Source: Pseudomonadota bacterium
GTDB lineage: Bacteria > Pseudomonadota > Alphaproteobacteria > Dongiales > Dongiaceae
Direction of reading: 5' to 3'
NCBI GenBank assembly: GCA_021792365.1
Contig: JAJYUT010000001.1
Span: forward strand, 682,001 to 746,000
DNA length: 64,000 nucleotides
Below the pieces are notes generated by a model. That model worked only from the letters and a program-made list of their open reading frames with translations. It was not told the DNA's origin and did no database searches. The translations under genes and the position numbers were made by a program. Shown here in pieces: positions 1 to 9,643 of this stretch; position 1 is the first letter of the stretch, and each line of letters begins with the position of its first letter.

Positions 1-229
1 GGAGTGACGCGCAGGGCACAAGAGACAGGGGCGAGACGGGGCGGGCGGCGCCATCAGGACCGCACGCGCTCCGTCCGCTTCCGGGCCTTCGCGTCCGAGC
101 CGTTCCAGATGCTGGAACGCCGCCGGCGCGGGCGGATCGAGCGAGATGTCCATCCGCGGCGTAGTCGCGCGCCGCAGGTCATCCGATGGAGATGGCGTCG
201 CCGGCCAGCGGCGCGTCCATCGTCCCGGC

Positions 230-382
230 CTAGCCGTTCACACTCTTGGGATGATGATTGGCCCGGTCATTGGGGTAATGGCTCACCGGCTCCGGGGCGG
301 TCAGCGACGTGCTGACGAAGCCGGCAAGGACGATGGCGCTCAACGCCACCGCCACGATCATAAGCGCCTTCTTATGTAACAC
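230..382 (-). CDS. small exported/membrane-anchored peptide (~50 aa), hypothetical
   Basis: In-frame GTG start inside ORF 230..505; N-terminal LHKKALMIVAVALSAIVLAGFVSTS looks like a signal/TM segment. Confidence 0.4.
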   Translation of the reverse strand: MLHKKALMIVAVALSAIVLAGFVSTSLTAPEPVSHYPNDRANHHPKSVNG

Positions 383-535
383 GATGTCCTCCTCATCTGC
401 CTCGGTAACGGTCCCGGGGGCCACTCTCCGGACGATCCGATTGGGCCGGCCGGGCGGCGGCGCGCACCTTATGCAAGGGCGGCTTGGAATGCTTGGAGCC
501 GGCATGGAGATTTCGAGGAGACGGGGTGATTTACG

Positions 536-2329
536 TCACGACGTTGGGCGGAAGATGGGCTTGCCCCGGGCGCCGTGGATGAAGGGCGAGCGCCCGGTCA
601 GGTAATAGCCTGCCGCCTGCACGCCGGATGCTTGCGATGCGGGTTCCTTCAGCAACCCTGCCCTTCGGAACCCTTCGACCAGGTGATCCTGGTCGGCGGG
701 ATTGCGATAGGGCTCCTTGCGCACCACCGAGGCGGCGGAGAAAAGCGGCGCCTCCCGCGCGATCGCGGTGGCAATGCCGCGCGCCGCTTCGATCCGTCCT
801 GCCATCGCGTGGGCCGCGGCCGCATAGGCCTTGGCCCAGGTCGGCGGATCGGGCACGTGCTGCAGCGCCTTTGCCGCCTCGTCATAGCGGCGGGCGTTGA
901 ACAGCGCGGCCCCCAGCAGATTCCAGTACCACGTGGCGTCGAAATAGGGGTCGATGCGCCGGGCCAGCTCGAACCACTCGACGCCTTCATCCGGCCGGCC
1001 GAGGAAGCTGCATGCCGCGCCCATCGCCGCCAGCTCAGCCGGGCTGTTGGCGTTGAGCTCGATGGCGCGGCGGTAGTGCAGCTCGCTCCGCTCGTAGGAC
1101 TTGCAATGCAGCAGGATCCAGCCCAGCGTCTCGCGGCATTCGTAGTCGTCCGGGTCGAGCGCGACCGCCTTGTCCGCGTGCCCGAGCGCCTTGCCGAGCA
1201 CGTCCTGCGCGTCGTCGGTACGGCGGAACCACTCGCACAGCAGCACGACCGCGAGGCCCGCATGGGCGCGCGGATAATCCGGATCGAGCGCCAGCGCCTG
1301 CTCGAAGAAGCGCCGCGCCGCCGCCTCCTGCGCGGGATCGCCGATCAGCGCCTGCGCCGTCTGGCCGCGCAGCACACAATCATAGGCGGCGAGATTGGCC
1401 GGCGCCTTGCGCCTGGCCAGCGCCGAGCCGGCCTGCCGCACGCGTCCGACCAGCGTGCCGACGATGGTGCGCACCAGCTCGTCGGACATCGCGAACAGAT
1501 CCTCTGCGCCGCGGTCGAAGCGCTCCGCCCACACCTGGTTGCCGCTGTCGGTCTGGATCAGCTGCGCGGAAAGCCGCAGCTTCGCGCTGCGCCGCCGGAT
1601 GCTGCCGGTCACGATGTAATCGGCGGCAAGGGCGCGGCCGATCTGCTGCGGATCGGCATGCGGCGCGCGGAAGCGGAAGCTGGAATCGCGCGCCACCACC
1701 CGCAGTTCGCGGAAGCGCGACAGATCGGTGATGATGTCCTCGGTCACGCCGTCGGCGAAATAGTCCTGGTCCGCATCGCCCCCGACATTGGCGAAGGGCA
1801 GGACGGCGATGGCGGGCCAGGTCGAGCGTTCCGCCTCGCGCGCCGTCGCATGGCCGATCAGCGCGCGATCCGTCGCGATGATGTCGGCGCCGGTGCGGCA
1901 GGACCTGGTCCTGACCGCGCCGACGAAGCGGATGCCGCGCCCGTGGACGGTCCGGATGAACTTCTGCTGCCGGCCATCGTCGCCGATCGCCTTGCGCGCC
2001 GATTTGACCCGGCTGGTCACCGTCGTGTCGGAGACGATGCGCCCGTGCCAGACGTGCCGGATGAGGTCGTCCTTGGTGATGAGGGTGTCGGGGTGGCGCG
2101 TCAGATAGATCAGCAGTTCGAGCACCTGCGGCTCGATCGCGCAAGGCTGGCCGCTTCGATGCAGCGCAAAGCTCGCCACGTCGATCTCGCAGTCGCCGAA
2201 CTGGATACACACGGATTCAGCCATGGATGGCCTCAGTGCCCGCGTCCCCACGCGGGCCGCTATTTGCCCGATCCCGCGCATTCCCACAAGCGCCAGAAAA
2301 TATCCATATGAATCAGAGACTTGTTGCAT
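536..2329 (-). CDS. OmpR/CadC-type winged-helix transcriptional regulator with TolB-like/TPR C-terminal module
   Basis: 597 aa; N-terminal wHTH (FGDCEIDVASFALHRSGQPCAIEPQVLELLIYLTRHPDTLITKDDLIRHVW), then IAVLPFANVGGDADQDYFADGVTEDIITDLSRF and TPR-like repeats. True start may be the internal MAESVCIQ. Confidence 0.8.
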   Translation of the reverse strand: MQQVSDSYGYFLALVGMRGIGQIAARVGTRALRPSMAESVCIQFGDCEIDVASFALHRSGQPCAIEPQVLELLIYLTRHPDTLITKDDLIRHVWHGRIVSDTTVTSRVKSARKAIGDDGRQQKFIRTVHGRGIRFVGAVRTRSCRTGADIIATDRALIGHATAREAERSTWPAIAVLPFANVGGDADQDYFADGVTEDIITDLSRFRELRVVARDSSFRFRAPHADPQQIGRALAADYIVTGSIRRRSAKLRLSAQLIQTDSGNQVWAERFDRGAEDLFAMSDELVRTIVGTLVGRVRQAGSALARRKAPANLAAYDCVLRGQTAQALIGDPAQEAAARRFFEQALALDPDYPRAHAGLAVVLLCEWFRRTDDAQDVLGKALGHADKAVALDPDDYECRETLGWILLHCKSYERSELHYRRAIELNANSPAELAAMGAACSFLGRPDEGVEWFELARRIDPYFDATWYWNLLGAALFNARRYDEAAKALQHVPDPPTWAKAYAAAAHAMAGRIEAARGIATAIAREAPLFSAASVVRKEPYRNPADQDHLVEGFRRAGLLKEPASQASGVQAAGYYLTGRSPFIHGARGKPIFRPTS

Positions 2330-2397
2330 GACCGGTGCGCCGCCGGCCGAGTCCGGCGTGACGGGGGCGGCGGCGCGCGCTCTTCACCTCTGCTTAA

Positions 2398-2940
2398 ATG
2401 CGTTCGGTCAACAATGGCGTGGGCGAATGGGGCGGGACATTGCCGATACTTGCGAATGAGAGCGCGCTACGATCGAACATGGTCCGGTCGCTTCATCGCT
2501 GGTGGCTCGACAAGAGCGCCGGCGACATCCCCGATCGCGCCGATCTCGACCCCGCCGACTGGCGCCGCCTGCTGCCCTGCCTCTTCATCGCAGATGTCGA
2601 GCGCGAGCCCTTCCGGATCCGCTATCGCCTGATGGGGACCCGCGCCGCGGAGGCGACGGGCCTCGACATCACCGGTCGCTATCTCGACGAATTGATGCCC
2701 GCCGGCATCGAGGAGCCGTGGCAAGAGCACTACCGCCACTCTTATCTCACGCGCCGCCCCGTCCTTGGCGTGTGTCACGCGCCCATCGTCGGCGGCAGCC
2801 ACTTCAGCTACGAGTTCGGGCTGTTCCCCCTGCGCAAGGGCGGCGCCGCCGTCGAGCAGTTCGTCGCGGTCGAGGATTACTTCGACCTGACGTCCACGCT
2901 GCTCGAGCTGGTGGAGTGGCGCGCACCCGCATGCTCCTGA
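2398..2940 (+). CDS. PAS_5-like domain protein
   Basis: LHRWWLDKSAGDIPDRADLDPADWRRLLPCLFIADVE..FRIRYRLMGTRAAEATGLDITGRYLDEL resembles alphaproteobacterial PAS_5 proteins. Confidence 0.6.
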   Translation: MRSVNNGVGEWGGTLPILANESALRSNMVRSLHRWWLDKSAGDIPDRADLDPADWRRLLPCLFIADVEREPFRIRYRLMGTRAAEATGLDITGRYLDELMPAGIEEPWQEHYRHSYLTRRPVLGVCHAPIVGGSHFSYEFGLFPLRKGGAAVEQFVAVEDYFDLTSTLLELVEWRAPACS

Positions 2941-3003
2941 GCGGAACGCCCGCAGCCGGGCGGCGCCTTGCCGCCGTCTCGTCTGCTGACTATCTTGCCA
3001 CAA

Positions 3004-3171
3004 ATGAAAGCGCTGATGCTCGTCGCCATCCTGCTCGCACTTGCCGGCTGTCAATCGTGGGACTGGCGGGCGGCGGGGCAGACCATGATCCAGTCGGTCT
3101 GCTACACGATCGGCAATTGCGCGGTTGCATGCTCGAGCGGCGAAGAGGATCCGGCCGCGCAGTGCCGATAG
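3004..3171 (+). CDS. small lipoprotein, hypothetical
   Basis: MKALMLVAILLALAGCQSWDW: short signal peptide plus lipobox LAGC. Confidence 0.5.
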   Translation: MKALMLVAILLALAGCQSWDWRAAGQTMIQSVCYTIGNCAVACSSGEEDPAAQCR

Positions 3172-3246
3172 CAACGCTGCCGCGCGCCTGAGCGGCAATC
3201 CGATGCAACATTTCCGATCTGCGTGAGTTCCAGCGCGCCGCGAATA

Positions 3247-3282
3247 TTCTCGACTCACCCGCACGCGCGAGTGGGCGTATAG
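3247..3282 (+). promoter_or_regulatory. putative promoter of 3315 gene
   Basis: ATTCTCGACTCAC-N16-GCGTATAG; same layout upstream of the paralog at 9173. Confidence 0.45.
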
Positions 3283-3314
3283 TTTGCTTCCATGACGGTC
3301 CATTGGAGGATGTC

Positions 3315-3785
3315 ATGAAGCACCAGAACGTGGACAAGCTCGGCCAGCGCGCGGTGGTGCTGCCTGGCTGGATCAAGGGGCGGCCCCTGTCCAAGACCGA
3401 ACGGCTCGAGCGCTGGGCCGAGGCCCTCGGCCGCGAAGGGGACAGGCAGCTCAACACCCTGTTCGAGATCGAGCACATGCCGCGCGCCAAGCGGAAGGCC
3501 CTGCGCGCCGACAACTCGCTGCTGAGCGTCGCATACCAGGATCCCTGCCTGCGAGCCGAAGGCCTCGCGGGCGACACGGTCGGCGATGTGCTCGCCTTCT
3601 TCCGGATCAGCGAGCGGCAACTGCACGACCTTGCCTGCTACTGCCATCACGGACCGTCGATGTCCGCCCGGTCCGCCGCCGCGCGGGTGCGTGCGCTCGC
3701 CACACGGCCGACCATCGACGTGCGGCCGCTGGCCGTCGGCGCCTGTATCGCAATGTCGCTCGCCGTGGGCGTGCTGCTGATCTGA
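3315..3785 (+). CDS. hypothetical protein with C-terminal TM segment; paralog of 9173..9643
   Basis: Shares VVLP.W, LSK.ERL..WAEALER.G.RQL.TLF.IE, LRAD.SLLSVA, LRA.GLAGDTVGD with the second copy; C-term MSLAVGVLLI. Confidence 0.7.
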   Translation: MKHQNVDKLGQRAVVLPGWIKGRPLSKTERLERWAEALGREGDRQLNTLFEIEHMPRAKRKALRADNSLLSVAYQDPCLRAEGLAGDTVGDVLAFFRISERQLHDLACYCHHGPSMSARSAAARVRALATRPTIDVRPLAVGACIAMSLAVGVLLI

Positions 3786-3816
3786 CGTCGCGATGCGGGC
3801 GCGCGGGCGCTGCCGG

Positions 3817-5787
3817 TCAGCGCCGCTCCAGGCGCACGACGGTGCCGCCGCGCGCCAAGCGCACGGCCTTCTCCACGCCTTCGACCAGGCGGGCGCGATC
3901 CTCCTCGCGCCAGAACGGCTCCATGCGCGCGACATCGATGAGCGGCAGCGTCGGGAACTGCGCCCCGAACCAGGTCAGGAGGGTGCCGGCCTCCTCGCGC
4001 AGGCCGAGATGGCCATAGCATGCGAGAAGGTACAGCTTGTCCCAATAGGTGTCCGGGGCGTTCTCGAAACCGATCCGCACATCCTCGTACCGGCCCGCGA
4101 CGAACGCGGCGATGGAGCGGTATTCCTCGTGCCAGTCGGGCGGGTAGGGGTTGAGCGCCTGGGCCGCCTCAAGATAGCGAAGGCACTCGTCGGGCCGACC
4201 CTTGTACGCCTCGATGAGGGAATATTGCGCCGTGATATAGGCGTCCCCCGGATTGAGCACCAAGGCGCGGCCCTTGTGCACCTCTGCCCGCAGGCGGTCG
4301 CCGGAGGCGAGCAGGCAGTACCCCAGCATCATGTGGCAGCGCGCACTGAAGGGGTCGAGCTCCACGCCGCGCTGCGCCATCTTGATGGCGCGATCGAGGG
4401 CTGGCCGGTCATAGTCGAACTGCCACTTCAGGAGCAGCGCGATCGACAGCCAGCCATATGCTTCCGCATAGTTGGGATCCAGCGCGATGGCGCGCTCCAG
4501 GTAATCGATCGCGATCGGCGTGTCTTTGCGCGTGGTGCGCTGCTGGTGCTGAAGGCCGCGCATCCCGAGATCGTAGACCGCCACGCTGCCCGGGTGCTTG
4601 TGCGCGGCACGGGTCGCTATGTCGAGCTCGAGCTGGCCGGTCAGCGTGGCGGCGATGGTCCGGACGACCTCGTCCTGCACGGCGAAAATCTCGGCGAGGG
4701 CGGGGGCATAGTTCTGCGCCCACACCACCGCCTGCGTGTTCACATCGATGAGCTCGACGGAAAGCTGCACGCGGTCTCCGAGCGTGCGGAGGCTGCCGGT
4801 GACCAGGTAGTCGGCCCCTAGCTTCGCGCCGATCTCGGAAATGCCCATCGCGCTGTCCCGGAACGCGAAGGAAGATGGACGGGCGATGACAGCCAGGCTG
4901 CGAAACCGTGACAGCGCCAGGATTATGTCGCCCACGATGCCGTCGCACAGGAATTGCCGGTCGGCGGGCGTGCCGAGACTCGTAAAGGGTAGCACCCCGA
5001 GACATGGCTTGGCGCCTTGCACCCGCTCGGGCTTAGGCGTCGCAACTTGCTGTGCCCCCTTGCTGGCGGTGATCGCGCGCCGCAGATCCTCGGTCTGCGG
5101 AGCGGGTGAGACGTCCAGCTCGCGCTTCAGCGTGTCGCGGCACGCCTCGTATTGCCGGAGCGCCAGGGCCGTTTCGCCCGAATCGTGATACGCCGCCATC
5201 AGGGCGCGGTGCGAGGCTTCGCGCAGCGGATCCAGCGCCAGCAGGCGCTTGGCGGTCGCGATGCGCGCCTCGCCCCGCTGTCCCGCCGCCAGTTGCTCAA
5301 GCACCGTGATCGCCTTGCCGGCGGCCTGGTCGCGCTGCAGCCGCAGCCAGTCCTCGAATCCCTCGCCGCCGAGCGTCAGCCCCGCCAGCAGCTGGCCGCG
5401 ATAGAGTTCTGCCGCCGCATTCCAGTCGTCGGCCTCCGCCAGCATGCGGAAGGCAACGGCATCGATGTGGAAGCGCGCAAGGTCGAGCTTGACCCGGTCG
5501 TCGTGGATGAGGACGGGCGAGGGCTCGATCTCCGCCAGGTCGCGGCGCAGCGCGACCAGCGCCTGGCGCAGGCTGTTGCGCGCCTGCTGCTCGCCGCGAT
5601 CGCCCCACAGCAGCGCAACCAGTTGCTCTCGCGTGGCCGCGCATCCCGGCGCGAGCGCCAGGATCGCCAGGAGCGCGCGGTTCTTGCGGCTCGAGACGGC
5701 GATCTCGCCTCCGCTCGCGCGGGTCAGCCGGAAACCGCCGAACAGCTCGAGCCTTGCGGCGTCCGATCCGGGCGTTGCCCCCTGCAC
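3817..5787 (-). CDS. BTAD/SARP-type DNA-binding regulator with TolB-like/TPR C-terminal module
   Basis: ELFGGFRLTRASGGEIAVSSRKNRALLAILALAPGCAATREQLVALLWGDRGEQQARNSLRQALVALRRDL plus LGVLPFTSLGTPADRQFLCDGIVGDIILALSRF and TPR-like repeats. Confidence 0.8.
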   Translation of the reverse strand: MQGATPGSDAARLELFGGFRLTRASGGEIAVSSRKNRALLAILALAPGCAATREQLVALLWGDRGEQQARNSLRQALVALRRDLAEIEPSPVLIHDDRVKLDLARFHIDAVAFRMLAEADDWNAAAELYRGQLLAGLTLGGEGFEDWLRLQRDQAAGKAITVLEQLAAGQRGEARIATAKRLLALDPLREASHRALMAAYHDSGETALALRQYEACRDTLKRELDVSPAPQTEDLRRAITASKGAQQVATPKPERVQGAKPCLGVLPFTSLGTPADRQFLCDGIVGDIILALSRFRSLAVIARPSSFAFRDSAMGISEIGAKLGADYLVTGSLRTLGDRVQLSVELIDVNTQAVVWAQNYAPALAEIFAVQDEVVRTIAATLTGQLELDIATRAAHKHPGSVAVYDLGMRGLQHQQRTTRKDTPIAIDYLERAIALDPNYAEAYGWLSIALLLKWQFDYDRPALDRAIKMAQRGVELDPFSARCHMMLGYCLLASGDRLRAEVHKGRALVLNPGDAYITAQYSLIEAYKGRPDECLRYLEAAQALNPYPPDWHEEYRSIAAFVAGRYEDVRIGFENAPDTYWDKLYLLACYGHLGLREEAGTLLTWFGAQFPTLPLIDVARMEPFWREEDRARLVEGVEKAVRLARGGTVVRLERR

Positions 5788-5960
5788 AGGCCTCTCCCTC
5801 TCGTTTCCCGGTTCCTTTTAGCGTCTTTTTCACGCCTTTTTATAGCGCTTTTCACGCCGCGCCGACGGGGCAGGGCCTATCTCGCCGCCCGCCCGAGGCG
5901 CGCGCCGGTCTGAGTCGGCGGGCGGCCCGGGAAACGAAAATAAGTTCCTGGGAGCCCGTT

Positions 5961-6890
5961 ATGTCCACGCTGCACGCCAATCTCCTGCTCTTGTTGTCCG
6001 CCATCTTCTGGGGTGCGGGCAATGTTGCCCAGAAATCCGTGCTCGAGGATCTCGGCCCGCTGACCACGATCGGCCTGCGGTGCCTGATTGGGGCGCTGGT
6101 CATCGCGCCGCTGCTGTGGCGCGAAAGCGGCCATGCCGGCACCGTCCCGCGCGCGCCCTGGCCGCGGGTGCTGATCGCCGCCATCCTGTTCGCCGCCGCG
6201 ATCGGCTCGCAGCAATTCGCGTTCGGCGGCACCTCGGTCACCAATGGCAGCTTCCTCATCACCACCACGACGGTGATCACGCCGCTCGTCGCCTGGTTCC
6301 TGCTGCGCGAACGGCCCGGCCTTATCCTGCTGCCGACAATCGCCCTGACGCTGCTCGGCGTCTGCCTGCTCGGCGGCGGCGCCTTTTCTGCGCTGGCCTG
6401 GGGCGATCTCTGTGCGCTCGGCTCCGCTCTCATCTATTCGATCTGGATCGTGCACCTTGGCCGCCTGGTTGCCGCGACGCGGCGGCCCGGCGCGATCACC
6501 CTTGCTCAGTTCGTGCTGGCCGGCGCGCTCGCGCTGGCACTCGGGCTCGCGATCGAGCCATTTGATCTCGCGCGGCTGCTCGGCGCGTGGCCGGAACTGG
6601 TGGTGCTCGGCGTGTTCGCGACCGGCCTTGCCTATGTGTTCCAGGCGCTGGCGCAGCAGCGCACCTCCGCCAGCATCGCGGCGGTGATCATGAGCGCGGA
6701 ATGCGTGTTCGGCGCGATCGGCGGCCACATCGTCCTCGGTGAGCGCCTCAGCCTCATGGGTGCGACCGGCGCGGCCCTGATCCTGGCGGCCGTCCTGCTG
6801 GTGCAGGTCAATCCCATGCCGGCGTGGCGCGTAAACGGGCGGCCCGCGATCGGCGCCATCCCCGCCACCGCGCATGCGAAGCGCATGTGA
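5961..6890 (+). CDS. EamA/DMT-family transporter
   Basis: MSTLHANLLLLLSAIFWGAGNVAQKSVLEDLGPLTTIGLRCLIGALVIAP; about ten hydrophobic segments; second EamA half GDLCALGSALIYSIWIV. Confidence 0.85.
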   Translation: MSTLHANLLLLLSAIFWGAGNVAQKSVLEDLGPLTTIGLRCLIGALVIAPLLWRESGHAGTVPRAPWPRVLIAAILFAAAIGSQQFAFGGTSVTNGSFLITTTTVITPLVAWFLLRERPGLILLPTIALTLLGVCLLGGGAFSALAWGDLCALGSALIYSIWIVHLGRLVAATRRPGAITLAQFVLAGALALALGLAIEPFDLARLLGAWPELVVLGVFATGLAYVFQALAQQRTSASIAAVIMSAECVFGAIGGHIVLGERLSLMGATGAALILAAVLLVQVNPMPAWRVNGRPAIGAIPATAHAKRM

Positions 6891-6975
6891 CGCTTTCTTC
6901 ACGCGCTTAAGCCCGCCGTTTCACGCGGTCGACGCGTCTTAACATCACACACACGCCACATCGAGGAGGGACATC

Positions 6976-9018
6976 ATGGCGACTATCCTGGGCAGCAGCG
7001 GCAACGACGTGCTCACCGGCGGCTTCGGCAACGACGTGCTCGACGGCCTCGCGGGGGCGGACACGCTGCGGGGCGGAAAGGGCAATGACACCTATCGCGT
7101 CGACAATCTCGGCGACACGATCACGGAGCTGAGCGGTGAGGGCGAGGACACCATCGTCTCCACCGTCGCGCTCAGCTTCGCGTACACCAATGTCGAGAAC
7201 TACGACTTCAGCAAGCTGGCGGGCGGGGTCAATTTCGGCGGCAACGCGCTCAACAACGTCATCAAGGGCGGCGCGGGCACCGACACCCTGGCCGGCGGGC
7301 TCGGCAACGACACGTATTTCCTCAACCGCGCGCAGGACGCGGTGACGGAGGCCGCCGGCGCCGGCACCGACACCATCGCCGTCAGCTTCAGCGCCGACCT
7401 CGCCGACTACGCCAATGTCGAGAACATCCGGCTGCGCGGAAGCGCCGCGCTGAACGCGACCGGCAACACCTCGGGCAACGCGCTCTACGGCAATGCCGGA
7501 GCCAACGTGCTCAACGGCAAGGGCGGCGCCGACACGCTCGCCGGCGGCAAGGGAAACGACACCTATCATGTCGACCAGCTCGGCGACCAGGTGATCGAGA
7601 CTGCCGGCCAGGGCGTCGACCGGATCGTCACCACGGTCTCGCTGGCGCTGGGCGACCATGTCGAGAACCTGACCCTGGCAGCGGGGGCCGGCGACATCGC
7701 CGGCTTCGGCAACGCCGCGAACAACGTCATCGTCGGCAACGAGGGAGCCAACCTGCTGTACGGCGCCGGCGGGGCCGACACGCTGAAGGGCGGCAAGGGC
7801 AACGATGTCTACGACGTCCGCGAGGCAAGCGTCAAAGTGGTGGAGCAGGCGGGCCAGGGCACGGATCGCGTGATCAGCGCCATAGACTTCAATCTGGCTG
7901 CGGCGGCGAACGTCGAAGAGCTGGAGCTGTGGGACGGCGTCAAGGGCACCGGCAACGCACTCGACAACCTGATCATCGGCAACAACCTGGACAACATCCT
8001 CAATGGCGGCAAGGGCGCGGACACGCTGCGCGGCGGAGACGGGAGCGACACCTACCTCGTCGACAATCTTGGCGACCTGGTCGAGGAAGCCGCGGGTGAG
8101 GGCTTCGACACGATCGTCGCCACGATCGCCCTGGTCAATGCCGTCGCGAACGTGGAGGAGTACGATTTCTCGAAATGCGTCACGGCGGTCAATTTCACCG
8201 CCACCGATGCAAGCGAGGAGATCCACTCCAGCGCCTTCGCAGACACGCTCACGGGCGGCAAGGGCAGCGATTTCTACCATCTCAACAACCCCGACGACCA
8301 GATCGTGGAACTTGCGAGCGACGTCAATCTGGACGGCGCCTATGTGACGTTCTCGGTCAGCAAGATGTGGGATGGCGTCGAGGTCCTGGTGTTCTCCGAT
8401 TCCGCGAGCACACAAGTGTGGAACGCTACCGGCAACGGTCTCAACAACGACATGAACGGAAATCATGGGCGGAACGTGTTGAAAGGCGTGGCCGGGCATG
8501 ATGAGCTCAACGGGTATGGCGGCAATGACACGCTGCAGGGCGGCCAGGGAAACGACTATCTCCGCGGTGATGACGGCAAGGACAGGCTGATCGGCGGGGC
8601 CGGCAATGACGGCCTGAACGGCGGCGATGGCAACGACGTGCTGCTTGGCGGCGCGGATAGCGACCTTCTCAACGGCAACACCGGTTCTGATACGCTCACC
8701 GGCGGCGCGGGCATCGACAAATTCGTGTTCGACGAGTGGGTGGAGAATCCCTTGTCGGCGCGCGATGTCATCACCGATTTCGACAAGAATCTCGACGCGA
8801 TCTGGCTGCTCGGCTTCTCCGACGACAATGGCGACGGAGACGGCACACTGGAAGTGGAGAATGTGGTGGCGGGGATCGCCGATCTCGGTGCAGGCGGCGA
8901 TGTGATCGTGCACCTGGTGAACGGCGCGTCGATCGCCTTCAAGGGCGCCGGCACCGGCGCGGTCGACAGCCTCGGCGACTTGGTCGCCGATCCCGCGAGT
9001 CAGATCGTAGTGGCCTGA
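6976..9018 (+). CDS. RTX (hemolysin-type calcium-binding repeat) protein
   Basis: Multiple GGxGNDxLxG / GG.GADTL.GGKGNDTY nonapeptide-type repeats; no obvious signal peptide. Confidence 0.9.
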   Translation: MATILGSSGNDVLTGGFGNDVLDGLAGADTLRGGKGNDTYRVDNLGDTITELSGEGEDTIVSTVALSFAYTNVENYDFSKLAGGVNFGGNALNNVIKGGAGTDTLAGGLGNDTYFLNRAQDAVTEAAGAGTDTIAVSFSADLADYANVENIRLRGSAALNATGNTSGNALYGNAGANVLNGKGGADTLAGGKGNDTYHVDQLGDQVIETAGQGVDRIVTTVSLALGDHVENLTLAAGAGDIAGFGNAANNVIVGNEGANLLYGAGGADTLKGGKGNDVYDVREASVKVVEQAGQGTDRVISAIDFNLAAAANVEELELWDGVKGTGNALDNLIIGNNLDNILNGGKGADTLRGGDGSDTYLVDNLGDLVEEAAGEGFDTIVATIALVNAVANVEEYDFSKCVTAVNFTATDASEEIHSSAFADTLTGGKGSDFYHLNNPDDQIVELASDVNLDGAYVTFSVSKMWDGVEVLVFSDSASTQVWNATGNGLNNDMNGNHGRNVLKGVAGHDELNGYGGNDTLQGGQGNDYLRGDDGKDRLIGGAGNDGLNGGDGNDVLLGGADSDLLNGNTGSDTLTGGAGIDKFVFDEWVENPLSARDVITDFDKNLDAIWLLGFSDDNGDGDGTLEVENVVAGIADLGAGGDVIVHLVNGASIAFKGAGTGAVDSLGDLVADPASQIVVA

Positions 9019-9096
9019 CGATGGGGCGCGATAGACGGCGGGGCGCGATAGACGGCAACGGTTTCGCCGCCGCTCCGGTTCCGCCGCGCACGCGAC

Positions 9097-9134
9097 ATTC
9101 CCGACTCACGGCGCCGGACGAGGAGGCGTATAAT
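9097..9134 (+). promoter_or_regulatory. putative promoter of 9173 gene
   Basis: ATTCCCGACTCAC-N16-GCGTATAAT; same layout as 3247..3282. Confidence 0.45.
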
Positions 9135-9172
9135 CGCCGCCTCGGGGGGTGCCTTGTGAATGGGAGAATGCC

Positions 9173-9643
9173 ATGGAGCACAAGACCCTGGATAAACTCC
9201 GCGATGTCGCGGTGGTTTTGCCGAACTGGCGCAATCGACGTTCGCTGTCCAAATACGAGCGGCTGCAATGCTGGGCGGAGGCATTGGAGCGGCAGGGCGG
9301 GCGCCAGCTCAGCACCCTGTTCCGGATCGAATACGCGCCGCCGGCCGAGCGGGCAAGGCTGCGCGCCGATGACTCGCTGCTGAGCGTGGCCTTCGCCGAG
9401 CCCCGCCTGCGGGCTGACGGCCTGGCCGGCGATACCGTCGGTGATGCGACGGCGTATTTCGGCCTGACCGAGCGGGAGCTGCACGACATCACCTGCTTCT
9501 GCCACTACGGCCCGACCATCGCCGCCGAGGACGCCGCCGCGCAGATCCGCGCCACCGCGGCGCGCCAGCGCTATGAGACGCGGCCGATGCTGGCCTGCGC
9601 CGTGATCGCGGCTTCGCTGGCGGCTGGATTGCTGCTGATCTAG
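9173..9643 (+). CDS. hypothetical protein with C-terminal TM segment; paralog of 3315..3785
   Basis: See paralog alignment; ends ASLAAGLLLI. Confidence 0.7.
   Translation: MEHKTLDKLRDVAVVLPNWRNRRSLSKYERLQCWAEALERQGGRQLSTLFRIEYAPPAERARLRADDSLLSVAFAEPRLRADGLAGDTVGDATAYFGLTERELHDITCFCHYGPTIAAEDAAAQIRATAARQRYETRPMLACAVIAASLAAGLLLI

Noticed and set aside
575-2311. 578-aa + strand ORF opposite the wHTH-TPR regulator
   Set aside because: GC-rich antisense shadow; Arg/Ala/Gly-rich low-complexity translation, while the - strand has clear domains
6907-8913. 668-aa - strand ORF opposite the RTX gene
   Set aside because: Antisense mirror of the RTX repeats; periodicity comes from the + strand gene
6976-9018. 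RTX repeat periodicity considered as a tandem DNA repeat or CRISPR-like array
   Set aside because: Repeats are degenerate at DNA level and match protein nonapeptides; no constant repeat with unique spacers. No CRISPR array, rRNA or tRNA gene was recognised in the window
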